NCBI RefSeq assembly: GCF_001542905.1
Contig: NZ_LOAJ01000001.1
Coordinates: forward strand, 2,480,001-2,544,000
Origin: Halorubrum aethiopicum
Lineage (GTDB): Archaea; Halobacteriota; Halobacteria; Halobacteriales; Haloferacaceae
Length of the DNA: 64,000 nucleotides
Reading direction: 5' to 3'
Shown: positions 28,523 through 36,838 of the stretch, in pieces
How positions within the stretch are numbered: position 1 is the first letter of the stretch
Layout of the letters: the number at the start of each line of letters is the position of its first letter
Notes under the pieces: generated by a model
Databases searched by the model: none
Seen by the model: only the letters and a program-made list of their open reading frames with translations
Told to the model about the DNA's origin: nothing
Program-made: the position numbers and the translations under genes

Positions 28523-29019
28523 GACTCACACCGTGCTACGTACGCACCGCCTAAGAACTTTGTCCGGATACCGAGAGTACCTAACAGGCTTTCCCGGCGG
28601 ACACACACGCCCCCAGTATGTACCGGGAGCCACGCGGTCATGCGATTGGGATACGTACCTTTCGGACGACCGATGAACGACCCGATTAGTAGGCGGCCTG
28701 CTCAAATCCGCGGGACGGGGGTACGATACACTACTACAAATCAACCATCGGCTCCTGTATATATACATGTAATCGTGACGTAGAGAGTCTGAGTCTCCCG
28801 ATTGGTAGCGGCGGGTGGACACCGCCCCCGGCGAGAAATTACCTAACGACTCACTCATTCACTCATTAACTACTACCGGCTACATACTACCCAACTGTAT
28901 TACGCGTGAACAGACTTTTTTGCTGCTGTATGAGTCGGACAAGGGGGTCCGGTCCTCGATCGCGTGGTCGGCGGTCGGGGTGGCGAGGTCGGTGAGAAAA
29001 AAGAGCCGGTTTCTCGGTG
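28523..29019. other. Non-coding, relatively AT-rich gap in the element
   Basis: About 500 bases hold no supportable protein gene. The gap contains the perfect palindrome TGTATATATACA (28756-28767), short direct repeats (ACTCATTC/ACTCATTA at 28852-28868), a hairpin GGCGGGTG-ga-CACCGCC (28810-28826), and a T-run (28915-28921). On the minus strand, TTTTTT near 28997-29003 follows the zinc-ribbon operon and is probably its terminator. The gap could be the element replication origin or encode a small RNA. Confidence 0.5.
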
Positions 29020-29292
29020 TTATGCGACGTCGGCACCGTCGCGTACCGCGAGTCGGCAGACGCCCTCGATGACCTCGTCGTCGATCTCCTCGGCGACCTG
29101 GAGGAGCAGCTCGTCGAGCTCGCTCTCGCTCATCTCTTCGACCGCTTCCTTCGGTGTGGGGCGTGTGCCGTCCGGTCCCGGCGTCGTCGGTGCGTCTCCA
29201 GGTGCGTCAACCGGCGACCCGCATGATGGACAAAAGCTCGCGCCGGGGTGCGCCTCGAGCGGTTCGCCACAGTCGGGGCAGTAGTTGCTCAT
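29020..29292 (-). CDS. Double zinc-ribbon protein (copy 2)
   Basis: In the 90-residue protein, two CxxC pairs (YCPDCGEPLEAHPG and FCPSCGSPV) in the first 26 residues make one zinc ribbon. A Pro/Gly-rich linker follows, and then a helical acidic domain (ELDELLLQVAEEIDDEVIEG). It is a clear paralogue of the preceding gene. The ATG overlaps the upstream stop by four bases. Such ribbons usually bind nucleic acid or partner proteins; the specific role is unknown. Confidence 0.8.
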   Translation of the reverse strand: MSNYCPDCGEPLEAHPGASFCPSCGSPVDAPGDAPTTPGPDGTRPTPKEAVEEMSESELDELLLQVAEEIDDEVIEGVCRLAVRDGADVA

Positions 29293-29549
29293 AATCTACT
29301 TTCCTTACTGTCCGCAACTATTTCACAGACCTGTGCTACAGCCTCATCGTCCACGTCGTCCGCAACCCGACGGAGTGTCTCTATCTTTTCACGTTCCGTT
29401 GTGTCATCGGACGATCTGTCTGCCGTCTCCGGTGAACTGGACTCTGATGACGGTTCGCTGTCGGTGGGGATCGGCGATCCACAACCGGGACAGAAGCTCG
29501 CGCCGGGGTGGGGCTCGAGCGGTTCGCCACAGTCGGGGCAGTAGTTCAC
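29289..29549 (-). CDS. Double zinc-ribbon protein (copy 1)
   Basis: The 86-residue protein has the ribbon NYCPDCGEPLEPHPG...FCPGCGSPI and a C-terminal helix KIETLRRVADDVDDEAVAQV. The start is GTG at 29549, overlapping the upstream stop in GTGA; no ATG exists at this place and the ribbon begins right after it. The first 60 bases are almost identical to those of the next gene, showing a recent tandem duplication of the ribbon part with faster change in the rest. Confidence 0.78.
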   Translation of the reverse strand: MNYCPDCGEPLEPHPGASFCPGCGSPIPTDSEPSSESSSPETADRSSDDTTEREKIETLRRVADDVDDEAVAQVCEIVADSKESRL

Positions 29550-29926
29550 ACTCCCCCCTCGCCGCGGATCCTCTCGACGTCCTCGGCCGCCTGGAGGAGC
29601 GCGGCCGCGACGTCTCGCGCCTGCTCGGGGGTCACTCCCACCGTCATCGCTGCGTAGGGCCACTCGGATCCCTGTGTCTCCGTTGTCAGATTGATCTCCC
29701 CGTCGATGACGAGCGGGTAGATGAGCGCCTCCTCGGCCTCCTCGTCCGTGAGTCTCATCTCCCCGACATCATGCTTTACAGATGCTTCGTCGAAGCGTGC
29801 GGCGACCTCCCCGGTGTTGTAGACCGACGGTGGGTCTCCGGGGTCGAGGTCCTCGAGAGCGTACCCTGCCGCGTCTCGGCGGGCGACGAGATCGTCGCTA
29901 CCCGTGCCGGTCGCCGGTTCACTCAT
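29546..29926 (-). CDS. Acidic element protein of unknown function
   Basis: The 126-residue protein has strand-rich segments around LIYPLVIDGEINLTTETQG and a C-terminal helix TPEQARDVAAALLQAAEDVE. Codons TTG, GTG and ATG occur in a row at 29932, 29929 and 29926; ATG is taken. It overlaps the 46-residue gene upstream by eight bases and the zinc-ribbon gene downstream by four, within a four-gene operon. No family recognised. Confidence 0.6.
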   Translation of the reverse strand: MSEPATGTGSDDLVARRDAAGYALEDLDPGDPPSVYNTGEVAARFDEASVKHDVGEMRLTDEEAEEALIYPLVIDGEINLTTETQGSEWPYAAMTVGVTPEQARDVAAALLQAAEDVERIRGEGGV

Positions 29927-30059
29927 CACCAATCACCTGCCGAACGGTTGCGTCGTCGTACTCGCCCGCGAGCCGCCGACGGGCGTCAAACTCGAGCATC
30001 ACCGTCTGGGCCGTGCCGCCGGAGTTATAGGTTCCGGCGGGTGTAGCGTTGTTTGCCAT
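29919..30059 (-). CDS. Short protein heading the zinc-ribbon operon
   Basis: The protein has 46 residues: MANNATPAGTYNSGGTAQTV, then MLEFDARRRLAGEY, then DDATVRQVIGDE. It is the first gene of the minus-strand operon and its end overlaps the next gene, which supports translation. It is too short for a family call. The spacing to the divergent serine-recombinase gene (190 bases) leaves room for a shared control region. Confidence 0.5.
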   Translation of the reverse strand: MANNATPAGTYNSGGTAQTVMLEFDARRRLAGEYDDATVRQVIGDE

Positions 30060-30106
30060 CTTGGATGGCTCGGTCAAGGGTGTCCTATCACCCCGGCCGG
30101 TTTCGC

Positions 30107-30123
30107 GTCAACAATTCGTTGAC
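30107..30123. promoter_or_regulatory. Inverted repeat between divergent element operons
   Basis: GTCAAC-aattc-GTTGAC is a perfect 6-base-arm inverted repeat in the gap between the zinc-ribbon operon and the serine recombinase. Its position suits a repressor controlling one or both directions, or a recombination site for the recombinase. Confidence 0.45.
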
Positions 30124-30249
30124 ACCCGACCGCTCCCGAGCTACGCGTACGTCTCTCGAGAGGGCACTTAGTCTTTTCCTAAAGGTAATGGTATACACGG
30201 ACCCGCGTAAACCCCTACTTGTATAAGTTGGCCGCGTGTACTCGAAAAC

Positions 30250-31065
30250 ATGAGTGAGGACGGGCCCGACACCGTCGCGATATACGCCCGCGTCTCGACC
30301 GCCGACCAGGACGCAAGCCGGCAGCTCGACGAGCTCCGGGGCTGGGTCGCCGACCAATACCCCGAGGCTGAGGTCGAGGAGTACGTCGACGTCGTCTCGG
30401 GCGCGGCGACCGACCGCGCCCGAGAGTACCGCGCGCTCCGGGAGGCGACCGCGACCGGCGTGATCGACATCATCGTCGTCGACGAGATAAGCCGCCTGTC
30501 GCGGCTCGGCGGTGGCGAGATTCACGACTTCATACAACACGCCTTAGAGCACGACACGTCCGTCCGCGACCGCGAGGTCGGCCTCTCGATCGATGTCGGC
30601 AGCTCCGAGGTCGATCGCGCGGTGAAGGAGATGCTCGCCGGGCTCCTCGGCGATCTCGCGAAGATCGAACACAAGCAAAAGCTCCGGCGTATCCGCTCGG
30701 GAATCGCCGCCGCACAGGACGAGGGGAAGTGGACCGGTCGTCCGCCGGCCGGGTTTGAGGTCGTCGACGGCTACCTCCGGGTCGACCCCGCGGAGTACCT
30801 CCACGTCCGCGAGGCCGTCGCCCGTGTCGACCGCGGCGAGGCGTACGCTGCCGTCGCGGACGACACCGGCGTCGCGGAGTCGACCCTCCGCTCGCTGGAG
30901 GCCGACAGGCGCGACCTCTATCTCGCCGGGGAGGCCGACGATGATCGCGTCGACGCCGCCCTCGACGACATCCGCCCGCTCGACGACCTCCGCGACGACC
31001 GCGGTGAGCTGGAGGAGCTGCGGGAGCGTGTCGAGCGCGTTGAGGCAGCCCTCCGCGAGGAGTGA
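30250..31065 (+). CDS. Serine recombinase (resolvase/invertase type)
   Basis: The 271-residue protein has the resolvase N-terminal domain: YARVSTADQDASRQLDEL with the nucleophile Ser16, and VDEISRLSRLGGGEI with the conserved arginines. The long E-helix and a helix-turn-helix region (AYAAVADDTGVAESTLRSL) follow. It then adds a C-terminal acidic coiled coil (LEELRERVERVEAALREE), not standard for resolvases. A TATA element (CTTGTATAAGTTGG, about 30217-30230) lies 27 bases upstream, so the ATG is probably the transcript's first codon. It may resolve element multimers or invert a segment. Confidence 0.92.
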   Translation: MSEDGPDTVAIYARVSTADQDASRQLDELRGWVADQYPEAEVEEYVDVVSGAATDRAREYRALREATATGVIDIIVVDEISRLSRLGGGEIHDFIQHALEHDTSVRDREVGLSIDVGSSEVDRAVKEMLAGLLGDLAKIEHKQKLRRIRSGIAAAQDEGKWTGRPPAGFEVVDGYLRVDPAEYLHVREAVARVDRGEAYAAVADDTGVAESTLRSLEADRRDLYLAGEADDDRVDAALDDIRPLDDLRDDRGELEELRERVERVEAALREE

Positions 31066-31141
31066 TCGACGCCGTCCGAGGAGGTCGTAAACCGCGCGTT
31101 CGACGTCGTCGAATTGTTGAAAGAGCGACGGGGTCGGAGTG

Positions 31142-31165
31142 TGTGCGGTGCTTATATGGCCCCGC
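31142..31165 (+). promoter_or_regulatory. Promoter with operator motif before the RHH gene
   Basis: TGTGC-GGT-GCTTA (31142-31154) runs directly into the TATA element CTTATATGG (31151-31159). The motif shares the GGTGCTTA half with 22726-22733 and 28060-28067. Binding here would block TBP, as expected for autorepression by the RHH protein downstream. Confidence 0.5.
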
Positions 31166-31184
31166 CCGATGATCGGCCGAGCGT

Positions 31185-31265
31185 ATGCTTGGCACCACAC
31201 GGGAGATCCCGCTCGACGACGCGAAACGGACACCAACCACCCGCCGCGATGCGGCCCATGTCTGA
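31185..31265 (+). CDS. Leaderless 26-codon reading frame upstream of the RHH gene
   Basis: The ATG at 31185 lies 27-30 bases after the TATA element, exactly where a leaderless transcript should start. The frame encodes 26 residues (MLGTTREIPLDDAKRTPTTR...) and ends at 31265, overlapping the RHH start codon at 31258 by eight bases. It may be a translated leader that couples ribosomes to the RHH gene, or a short N-terminal gene. Expression is not shown. Confidence 0.4.
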   Translation: MLGTTREIPLDDAKRTPTTRRDAAHV

Positions 31266-31524
31266 CGACACTGACCACTCTGAGAGCCGCGTGACGGTGT
31301 GGATGGCGGCGCACCTCGTCGACGACATCGACGAGCGCGTCGATTGGCGGTACGGGTCGCGATCCGAGTGGGTCCGCGAGGCGTGTCAGTTTCGGATGGC
31401 GGTCGAGGACGCACTCGACGACCAGGGCGTCGAGCTCCCCGAGACCGAGGAAGAGCGGGAGCTGGTCCTCCGGCGGATAGCTCGCGCCGGCGTCGCCGCG
31501 ATCGACGCGTCCGACCTGGAGTAA
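31258..31524 (+). CDS. Ribbon-helix-helix (CopG-like) protein
   Basis: The 88-residue protein has an RHH pattern near the start: strand SRVTVWMAAHLVDDIDERVD, turn YGSRSEWVREAC (the SRSEWVREA helix is typical). A helical tail, ETEEERELVLRRIARAGV, follows. Such proteins bind palindromic operators as dimers and often repress their own operon. The operator motif over its promoter fits that. An in-frame MRP start nine bases upstream (31249) is also possible. Confidence 0.75.
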   Translation: MSDDTDHSESRVTVWMAAHLVDDIDERVDWRYGSRSEWVREACQFRMAVEDALDDQGVELPETEEERELVLRRIARAGVAAIDASDLE

Positions 31525-31566
31525 TCCGGCAGTAGACCTTTTGCGACGGGCGTCCTCGGTCGGCGT

Positions 31567-31782
31567 ATGTCCACACTAGAGAGCATCGGTACACGTCTGA
31601 GGTGGCTTCTCGGGCTGATCTTCCGGTTCTATCTAGTTCTGTCGGGGTTCTGGGGGATCGTCGCACTGTTTATCGGCGAGTGGGCTCTCGGGATCGTCGC
31701 ACTGATCCCACCCGCGCTATATTTCGGGTGGGTGGCGTATCGGGAGTATCAGACGGCGCGTGTCGGGGGGAGCACCGCGTAG
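31567..31782 (+). CDS. Small two-helix membrane protein
   Basis: The 71-residue protein has hydrophobic helices at about 12-37 (LRWLLGLIFRFYLVLSGFWG) and 40-58 (LGIVALIPPALYFGWVAYR) and a short polar tail. It lacks the P-x-[FY]-x-x-F motif of the other small membrane proteins in this element. It lies 42 bases after the RHH gene on the same strand and may be co-transcribed. Function is unknown. Confidence 0.6.
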   Translation: MSTLESIGTRLRWLLGLIFRFYLVLSGFWGIVALFIGEWALGIVALIPPALYFGWVAYREYQTARVGGSTA

Positions 31783-31865
31783 AAGAGGGATTTACCTCGG
31801 GTAAACTATGAGTAACCCGTAGCCGTCACTCCTCACCGCGGCAGCGGTCGTCGTGGGGGAGGGCG

Positions 31866-34800
31866 TCAGCCTGGGGGTTCGACCCCGTCGACCGTGTCGG
31901 GTGCGGGTGGCGCGCCGGTCACGCGGACCGGTGAGGCGGGCTCCGCCGCTGGCGGGTCGATCTCACCGCCGAACACCCGGACATTCCATGTATAGGGTAC
32001 GTTAGTCGCGGCGTGTCCACCCGTCGCGACGGCCTCATCCCTCTCGGGGAGCTCGACCTCGCCGGCACCCGGCTCGTCGACGCGCTCGTACGTGGTCGCG
32101 CGGCCGGGGGCCTCCTCGACCCGTCGGATGTACCCCGCGTCGGCGAGCTCGGCGAGCACGCGGCGCACCTGTCGCGGGCCGACGTCGACGACCTCGCGTA
32201 CGTCGGCCGTCGTGAACTCCCGCCCGAGCGTCCGGTAGTGCCGAGCGATCGTGGTCGCCGTCTCGCTCCAGGTCTCGGCAACCTGGGCCTCACCGACGAC
32301 GGGGAGGTCCTCGCGGAGCGCCGAGGTCCTCGCGACGACGGTCGCCCCGCTATCACCGCGGGCGAACCGGAGGATCGCCTGTGTCGTTTGGTCCTCGGTC
32401 ATGTGTTTCAGGTACGCGTCGCCGATCTCGGACGCGTACGCGAGCTCGGCTCCGCGCCCGTTCCGCCGGTCGGTGTCGACCTCCTCGCCGGCGAGCGCGG
32501 CGAACCGTTCGATCGCGTGGTCGCCGTAATGCTGGCAGCCGAGGATGGCCGCGAGCCGGTGCTCGCCCAGCTCGTTCGACCCCTTCACGTTCCCGTAGTT
32601 CTCCCACGCGCTCACGACGTCGTCGAGCCGGTCGTCGTTCTCGAGGACCTCCCGAACGCCCTTCGTCGTGATCGCGGCCGGTCCCCCCACGGTGACGGCC
32701 TCACCGCCCCGCTCGCGCGGCGCGTCGATCCCGGCGTACTCCTCGGCGACCGCCTCGAGGAGCGCGACGTCGCCGTCGGTGTCTTTCGACGCCGGGCTCC
32801 CCTCGTAGTACCGCGGCCGGTCCGCGGCGCGGAGCACCCGGAGGTCGAGCGCGTCCTCGAGGAAGGCGGCACGCTCCGCGGGGCCATCGTGGATGTCGTC
32901 GACGGTCACGTCCTCGCCGAGCGCGACGGACCACAGCTCGGTGCGGCCGGTGGCGTCGAGCCCGACGAGCGGCACGTCGCCGCCGCCGGCGTCGGTGCGG
33001 GCCGGTGGGTTGTGGAGCATCGCCCCGTGGCCGTTCCGGTCGAGGACCGTCGTCGCGCGGCCGTGTGTGTCGACGACGTCGAGTGAGGTGCCATCGGTCG
33101 CCCGGTCGTCGAACGCCCAGGCGTCGGTCTCGACGCGCGAGGTACCCGGCTCGTCGCCGTCGGCGATCACCGCCTCGAGGAGGTGGTGTGCGTCCGGGTG
33201 CGCGTACCCGTCGTCGGCCCAGGCGGCGAGCCGACGGCACCCCTCGCGCCCGCCCCGGAGCGCGGTCGCGGCCGCGTCGAGGCGGGCGGGTGCGGCGTCG
33301 TCGCCCTCGCGAACGCTGTCGAGCGCTCTCTCGACGAGCTGCCGGAGGTCACCGGCGATCGGGAGCCCGTCGGCGTCGAGCTCCTCGACCCCTGGCGTCG
33401 ACGCGCCGGAGACCGTCGCATTCGCGAGCGGCTCGACGACGGCTGGCCGGATCCACTTCTCGATCCCGGCACCGGGTTGCTCCGGATCGAGCGCGTCGAG
33501 CGCGTCGGTGAGCTCGCGGAACGCGGCGGCCGGATCACGCCCCACGTCGATCGCGGCGAGCGGCTCGGCGACGTCGAGCTGCCGGAGGAGATCGGCGTCG
33601 ACCTCCTCGCGGATCTCCGCGGCACCCTCGCGGGCGTCGAAGAGGTCACGCACCCTCGCGAGCGTCGACAGCGCGGCGTCGACGCGATCGTCGTCGCTCC
33701 CGTCACCGCGGAGCCATGACCGGACCCACTCGTCGCTGCCGAGGTCGCGCTGATACACGTCGCGACGGTCCTCGACGTCGTCCCGGAGCGACCGCGCGAG
33801 CCACGTCGCATGATCGTCCGCGAGGTCGTCGAACTCCCTCGCGAACGCCTCCCCGACGAACTCGTCGAGGACCACCGCCCGCGGCGCGGTCTCGACGCGG
33901 CCGCGTCCGTCGCGAGAGTAGGCGGTCCGGACGCTCGGAACGTGAGCGTGAACGTAGCTCCCGACCAGGAGGTCGGCGGTGTCGTCGTCGTCGCTCGCGT
34001 GCTCCCACCCGGCGGAGTAGTCACACGTCTCCTCGCCCGAGCACGGCAGCTCCGCGCCGAAGAGCCCGTGGGCCTGGGTGTGGATCTCCCGTGGGGTGTA
34101 CCCGAGCCGCCGGGCGACGTGCGCCACCAAAGCCCAGGCCGGCCCGTGCTCGCCGTCCGCCGTGGGGCAGGTCGGCCGGTCGAGCGGGACCTCGTCGTCC
34201 TCTCCGTCGGTGAAGAGGTCCTCGGCGTCGACGTCGCGGTCCTCGTCGGTCGCACCGTCGAGCGCGTTCGCGACGACCGACCACCGATCGCGGAGCCGAT
34301 CCTTCCCCCCCTCGCGGACGTACTCGGTGGCCGCACCGAGGATCCCGTCATCGACACGCTCGTCGGAGAATACCGGGAGGATCCGCGCGTCGACTCCCCA
34401 GCGCTCGGCTTTGTCGAGCGCCTGGGCCTGTAACTCCTTTCGCGGCGCGAGGTACGACAGCGGCCGCTCTCGCGCCGTCTTCACGGTGCCGGTCGTCTTC
34501 CCGGTCGCCGGCAGCGCTGTGACGATCGTCGGCGAGCCGTCCTCGGTCGCGGCATCGCGGATCAGCCGCTCGACCTCCCCACGAGCGTCGTCGAGGGCGT
34601 CGCTGTCGACGCCGCTCACGTCGCGAGCGTCGAGCAACTCCTCGGCGGGTGGGAGTTGTGCGGTGAGCTCTCTCGCGCCGTCCTCGGCGGGCTCCCACCG
34701 CGGCAGCGGCGCGCCGTACTCCTCACGGGCCGTCCGGTACGCGTCCGTGAACGCGCCGCCGGCGAGCTCGGCGTTCGGATCGTCGATGATCCCGGCGTCG

Positions 34801-36731
34801 AGCGCGGCGAACCGCACGACGTCGAGCACACGCTCGGTGTCGGCATCCCAGATCGTCCCGCTCTCGAAAACGAGGACCGACGCCTCACTCTCACTCTCGC
34901 GCCACGCGGGATTGAGCGCTCGGACGGCGTCGCCGCCGACCTCGCCGTCCGAGGCGGTCTCCTCGGTCGCGAGCGCGTCGGTGTTGAGATCCCAGTACGT
35001 GGCCTCGCCGATCACATCGAGCACGGCGTCGAACTCGGCGATCGCGTCGCTCGTCGTGTAGTACGCCGGCAGCGGCGCGCCGTACGTCTCGCGGGCGATC
35101 GCGTACGCCTGTGGGTACACGTCGTCGAGCGGCTCGTCGGGACCGCCGACGAGCTCCTCGCGAACGGCGACCGCCCGCACGACGTCGACCGCCTCGCCGG
35201 TCGCGGGGCACGCGAACCGGTCGGGTGCGTCCGCGGCGGCCTCCAGGTCGTCGACCTCGTCGGGCGTCACCCGGCCGGCAGCATCCCATGCGCGGCGCGG
35301 GTCGACCGTCGCGGTGACCTCGCGCGGATCGCGGCCGTACTCCTCCTCGTCACCCCCACGCGATCGCTCCAGCTTCGGGATCGAGAACCCGAGATCGCGG
35401 AGGTGGTCGATCGCCTCAAAGAACGTCTCACCGGAGACATCCGAGGGCTCGGCTCCGGCGTGGTTGATCAACCCCGCGTCGATCGCAGCCATGACCGCCG
35501 GACCACCGTATCCGCCGTCGTGGCCGGTGTCATGCCAGATCCGATCGTCGATGTAGTTCGCGGTCCCCCCGTCGTCGGCCGACCCCCACGTCGGAAGGAA
35601 CGACCGGCGATCCTGGGTCCACTCCCGGACGATCGTCCGCTCACCGACCCGCTTCGGGTCGAGCCGGTCGAGCGCGCGGAAGATGTCGCGAATGTCGTCG
35701 GTCGTCTCGTCGCTCCCGGTCGCGGTTGGTTCGTACCCGTCGAGATCGTACTCCTCGCGATCGTCCGCGGTCGTTTCCTCGGGGAGCTCACCGTACTCGT
35801 CGAGCACGTCCTCGAGGCCGTCGGTGTCCCACTCGGCGACCCCGAGCGGTGTTCCGGTGACGTGGTCGCCGGTCGCGACGCACACGTGTTTGTTTGCGTA
35901 TATCTCGACGGCCGGGACGTCGTCGTGTGAGCCCCAGGGCTCGTCGTCGATCGTGAACTTGGCCTCGGGGAGCCCTCGGGGGAGATCACCGCGGTAGTAG
36001 GCGTGAACCCCACCGCCGGAGGTCGACACGTCGGCGTACGTGATCCCGAGCGCCTCGAGTATCCGAACGAACTCGGGATGAACCTCGCCGGTCTCGGGGT
36101 CGCGAACGTCGTCACCGTCGACGAACGCGTACGGGTCGTCGTGCTGCTGAAGGAACACACGGCCGTCGAGCCGCGGGTCGTCCTCGGCGATCGCGACGGT
36201 CTCGCCGTCGACGTAGTTCTCCTCGAGCCCCCACTTGAAACGCGCGTCGTCCTCGGGGTCAGCCTCGGGGTGGTCCCGATCGGCCCAGGGGGCGAACGGC
36301 AGCTTTTCGCGGTGACCCATCCACTGCTCCCGCTCCAGCAACTCGGGTGGGTACTCGTCGGTGGCCCCCTCCGAAAACTCGGCGTCCTGCCACGATCCGC
36401 TGGGCTCCTCCCCCGTCACGTCCTGCTCGACGCCGGTCTCACCGCCTTCACCCTCGGGGTCGTCGTCGGGAGAACCGTCTCCTCGGGTCTCTGTATCGTC
36501 GGAATCCGACGTTTCGGCCGTTTCGTCGAGCCGAACGACACCGAACGCGCTGCCGTCCTCCTCCTCGACGAGCACACCCTCGGCGAGCGCCTCCTCGACG
36601 CGATCGTACGCGACACCGACGTCGAGATCGCGGGCGTCGGCGAGGGCCTCGGCGACGGTACCGACCGGCGGGTCGTCGAGCTGCTCCAGGAGCCGGCTCC
36701 AGGCGTCGTGACCGAGGTCCGACGCCGTCAT
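31866..36731 (-). CDS. Primase/helicase-like replication protein of the element
   Basis: The 1621-residue multidomain protein has an N-terminal helical/HTH segment (about 1-70) and an acidic linker. A primase-polymerase-like domain (about 140-330) includes FLQQHDDPYAFVDGDDV and STSGGGVHAYYRG (an S-x-G-x-H-like motif). Zinc-less repeats follow (GAPLPAYY/GAPLPRWE). A helicase-like P-loop, VTALPATGKTTG (near 743), and an acidic Walker-B-like VVLDEFVGE (near 950) come next, then a motif-V-like GNVKGSNELGEHRLAAILG. A winged helix (about 1510-1580, TTADVREVVDVGPRQVRRVLAEL) is near the end. It should replicate the circular form. ATG 36731 overlaps the upstream zinc-finger stop (ATGA). Confidence 0.8.
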   Translation of the reverse strand: MTASDLGHDAWSRLLEQLDDPPVGTVAEALADARDLDVGVAYDRVEEALAEGVLVEEEDGSAFGVVRLDETAETSDSDDTETRGDGSPDDDPEGEGGETGVEQDVTGEEPSGSWQDAEFSEGATDEYPPELLEREQWMGHREKLPFAPWADRDHPEADPEDDARFKWGLEENYVDGETVAIAEDDPRLDGRVFLQQHDDPYAFVDGDDVRDPETGEVHPEFVRILEALGITYADVSTSGGGVHAYYRGDLPRGLPEAKFTIDDEPWGSHDDVPAVEIYANKHVCVATGDHVTGTPLGVAEWDTDGLEDVLDEYGELPEETTADDREEYDLDGYEPTATGSDETTDDIRDIFRALDRLDPKRVGERTIVREWTQDRRSFLPTWGSADDGGTANYIDDRIWHDTGHDGGYGGPAVMAAIDAGLINHAGAEPSDVSGETFFEAIDHLRDLGFSIPKLERSRGGDEEEYGRDPREVTATVDPRRAWDAAGRVTPDEVDDLEAAADAPDRFACPATGEAVDVVRAVAVREELVGGPDEPLDDVYPQAYAIARETYGAPLPAYYTTSDAIAEFDAVLDVIGEATYWDLNTDALATEETASDGEVGGDAVRALNPAWRESESEASVLVFESGTIWDADTERVLDVVRFAALDAGIIDDPNAELAGGAFTDAYRTAREEYGAPLPRWEPAEDGARELTAQLPPAEELLDARDVSGVDSDALDDARGEVERLIRDAATEDGSPTIVTALPATGKTTGTVKTARERPLSYLAPRKELQAQALDKAERWGVDARILPVFSDERVDDGILGAATEYVREGGKDRLRDRWSVVANALDGATDEDRDVDAEDLFTDGEDDEVPLDRPTCPTADGEHGPAWALVAHVARRLGYTPREIHTQAHGLFGAELPCSGEETCDYSAGWEHASDDDDTADLLVGSYVHAHVPSVRTAYSRDGRGRVETAPRAVVLDEFVGEAFAREFDDLADDHATWLARSLRDDVEDRRDVYQRDLGSDEWVRSWLRGDGSDDDRVDAALSTLARVRDLFDAREGAAEIREEVDADLLRQLDVAEPLAAIDVGRDPAAAFRELTDALDALDPEQPGAGIEKWIRPAVVEPLANATVSGASTPGVEELDADGLPIAGDLRQLVERALDSVREGDDAAPARLDAAATALRGGREGCRRLAAWADDGYAHPDAHHLLEAVIADGDEPGTSRVETDAWAFDDRATDGTSLDVVDTHGRATTVLDRNGHGAMLHNPPARTDAGGGDVPLVGLDATGRTELWSVALGEDVTVDDIHDGPAERAAFLEDALDLRVLRAADRPRYYEGSPASKDTDGDVALLEAVAEEYAGIDAPRERGGEAVTVGGPAAITTKGVREVLENDDRLDDVVSAWENYGNVKGSNELGEHRLAAILGCQHYGDHAIERFAALAGEEVDTDRRNGRGAELAYASEIGDAYLKHMTEDQTTQAILRFARGDSGATVVARTSALREDLPVVGEAQVAETWSETATTIARHYRTLGREFTTADVREVVDVGPRQVRRVLAELADAGYIRRVEEAPGRATTYERVDEPGAGEVELPERDEAVATGGHAATNVPYTWNVRVFGGEIDPPAAEPASPVRVTGAPPAPDTVDGVEPPG

Positions 36732-36838
36732 GGGTGACACCTCCCGTCGTCGCGAGCCGGACACTGTTGGTCGCGGTCGCGGATGAAGCACCCGCAGTAA
36801 TCACAGACCGGCGGATCGACAGTGACGGTCCGACTCAC
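36728..36838 (-). CDS. 36-residue zinc-finger protein coupled to the replication protein
   Basis: The protein starts with GTG at 36838 and has two cysteine pairs, CDYCGC and CPARDDGRC, in VDPPVCDYCGCFIRDRD...CHP. These are enough for one zinc knuckle. Its TGA overlaps the replication-protein ATG (ATGA). A full Shine-Dalgarno, GGAGGTG (36846-36852), sits seven bases upstream. That is rare in this largely leaderless genome and strongly supports the GTG start. A TATA-like ATTTACTTAA (36911-36920) lies further upstream, just outside the tRNA. Confidence 0.7.
   Translation of the reverse strand: MSRTVTVDPPVCDYCGCFIRDRDQQCPARDDGRCHP

Noticed and set aside
28526-28858. 110-codon minus-strand frame in the element's non-coding gap
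   Set aside because: No domain, no promoter-placed start, and composition unlike neighbouring proteins.
32013-36737. Long plus-strand frames opposite the replication protein
   Set aside because: Same GC effect; the minus-strand frame carries P-loop and primase-like motifs.
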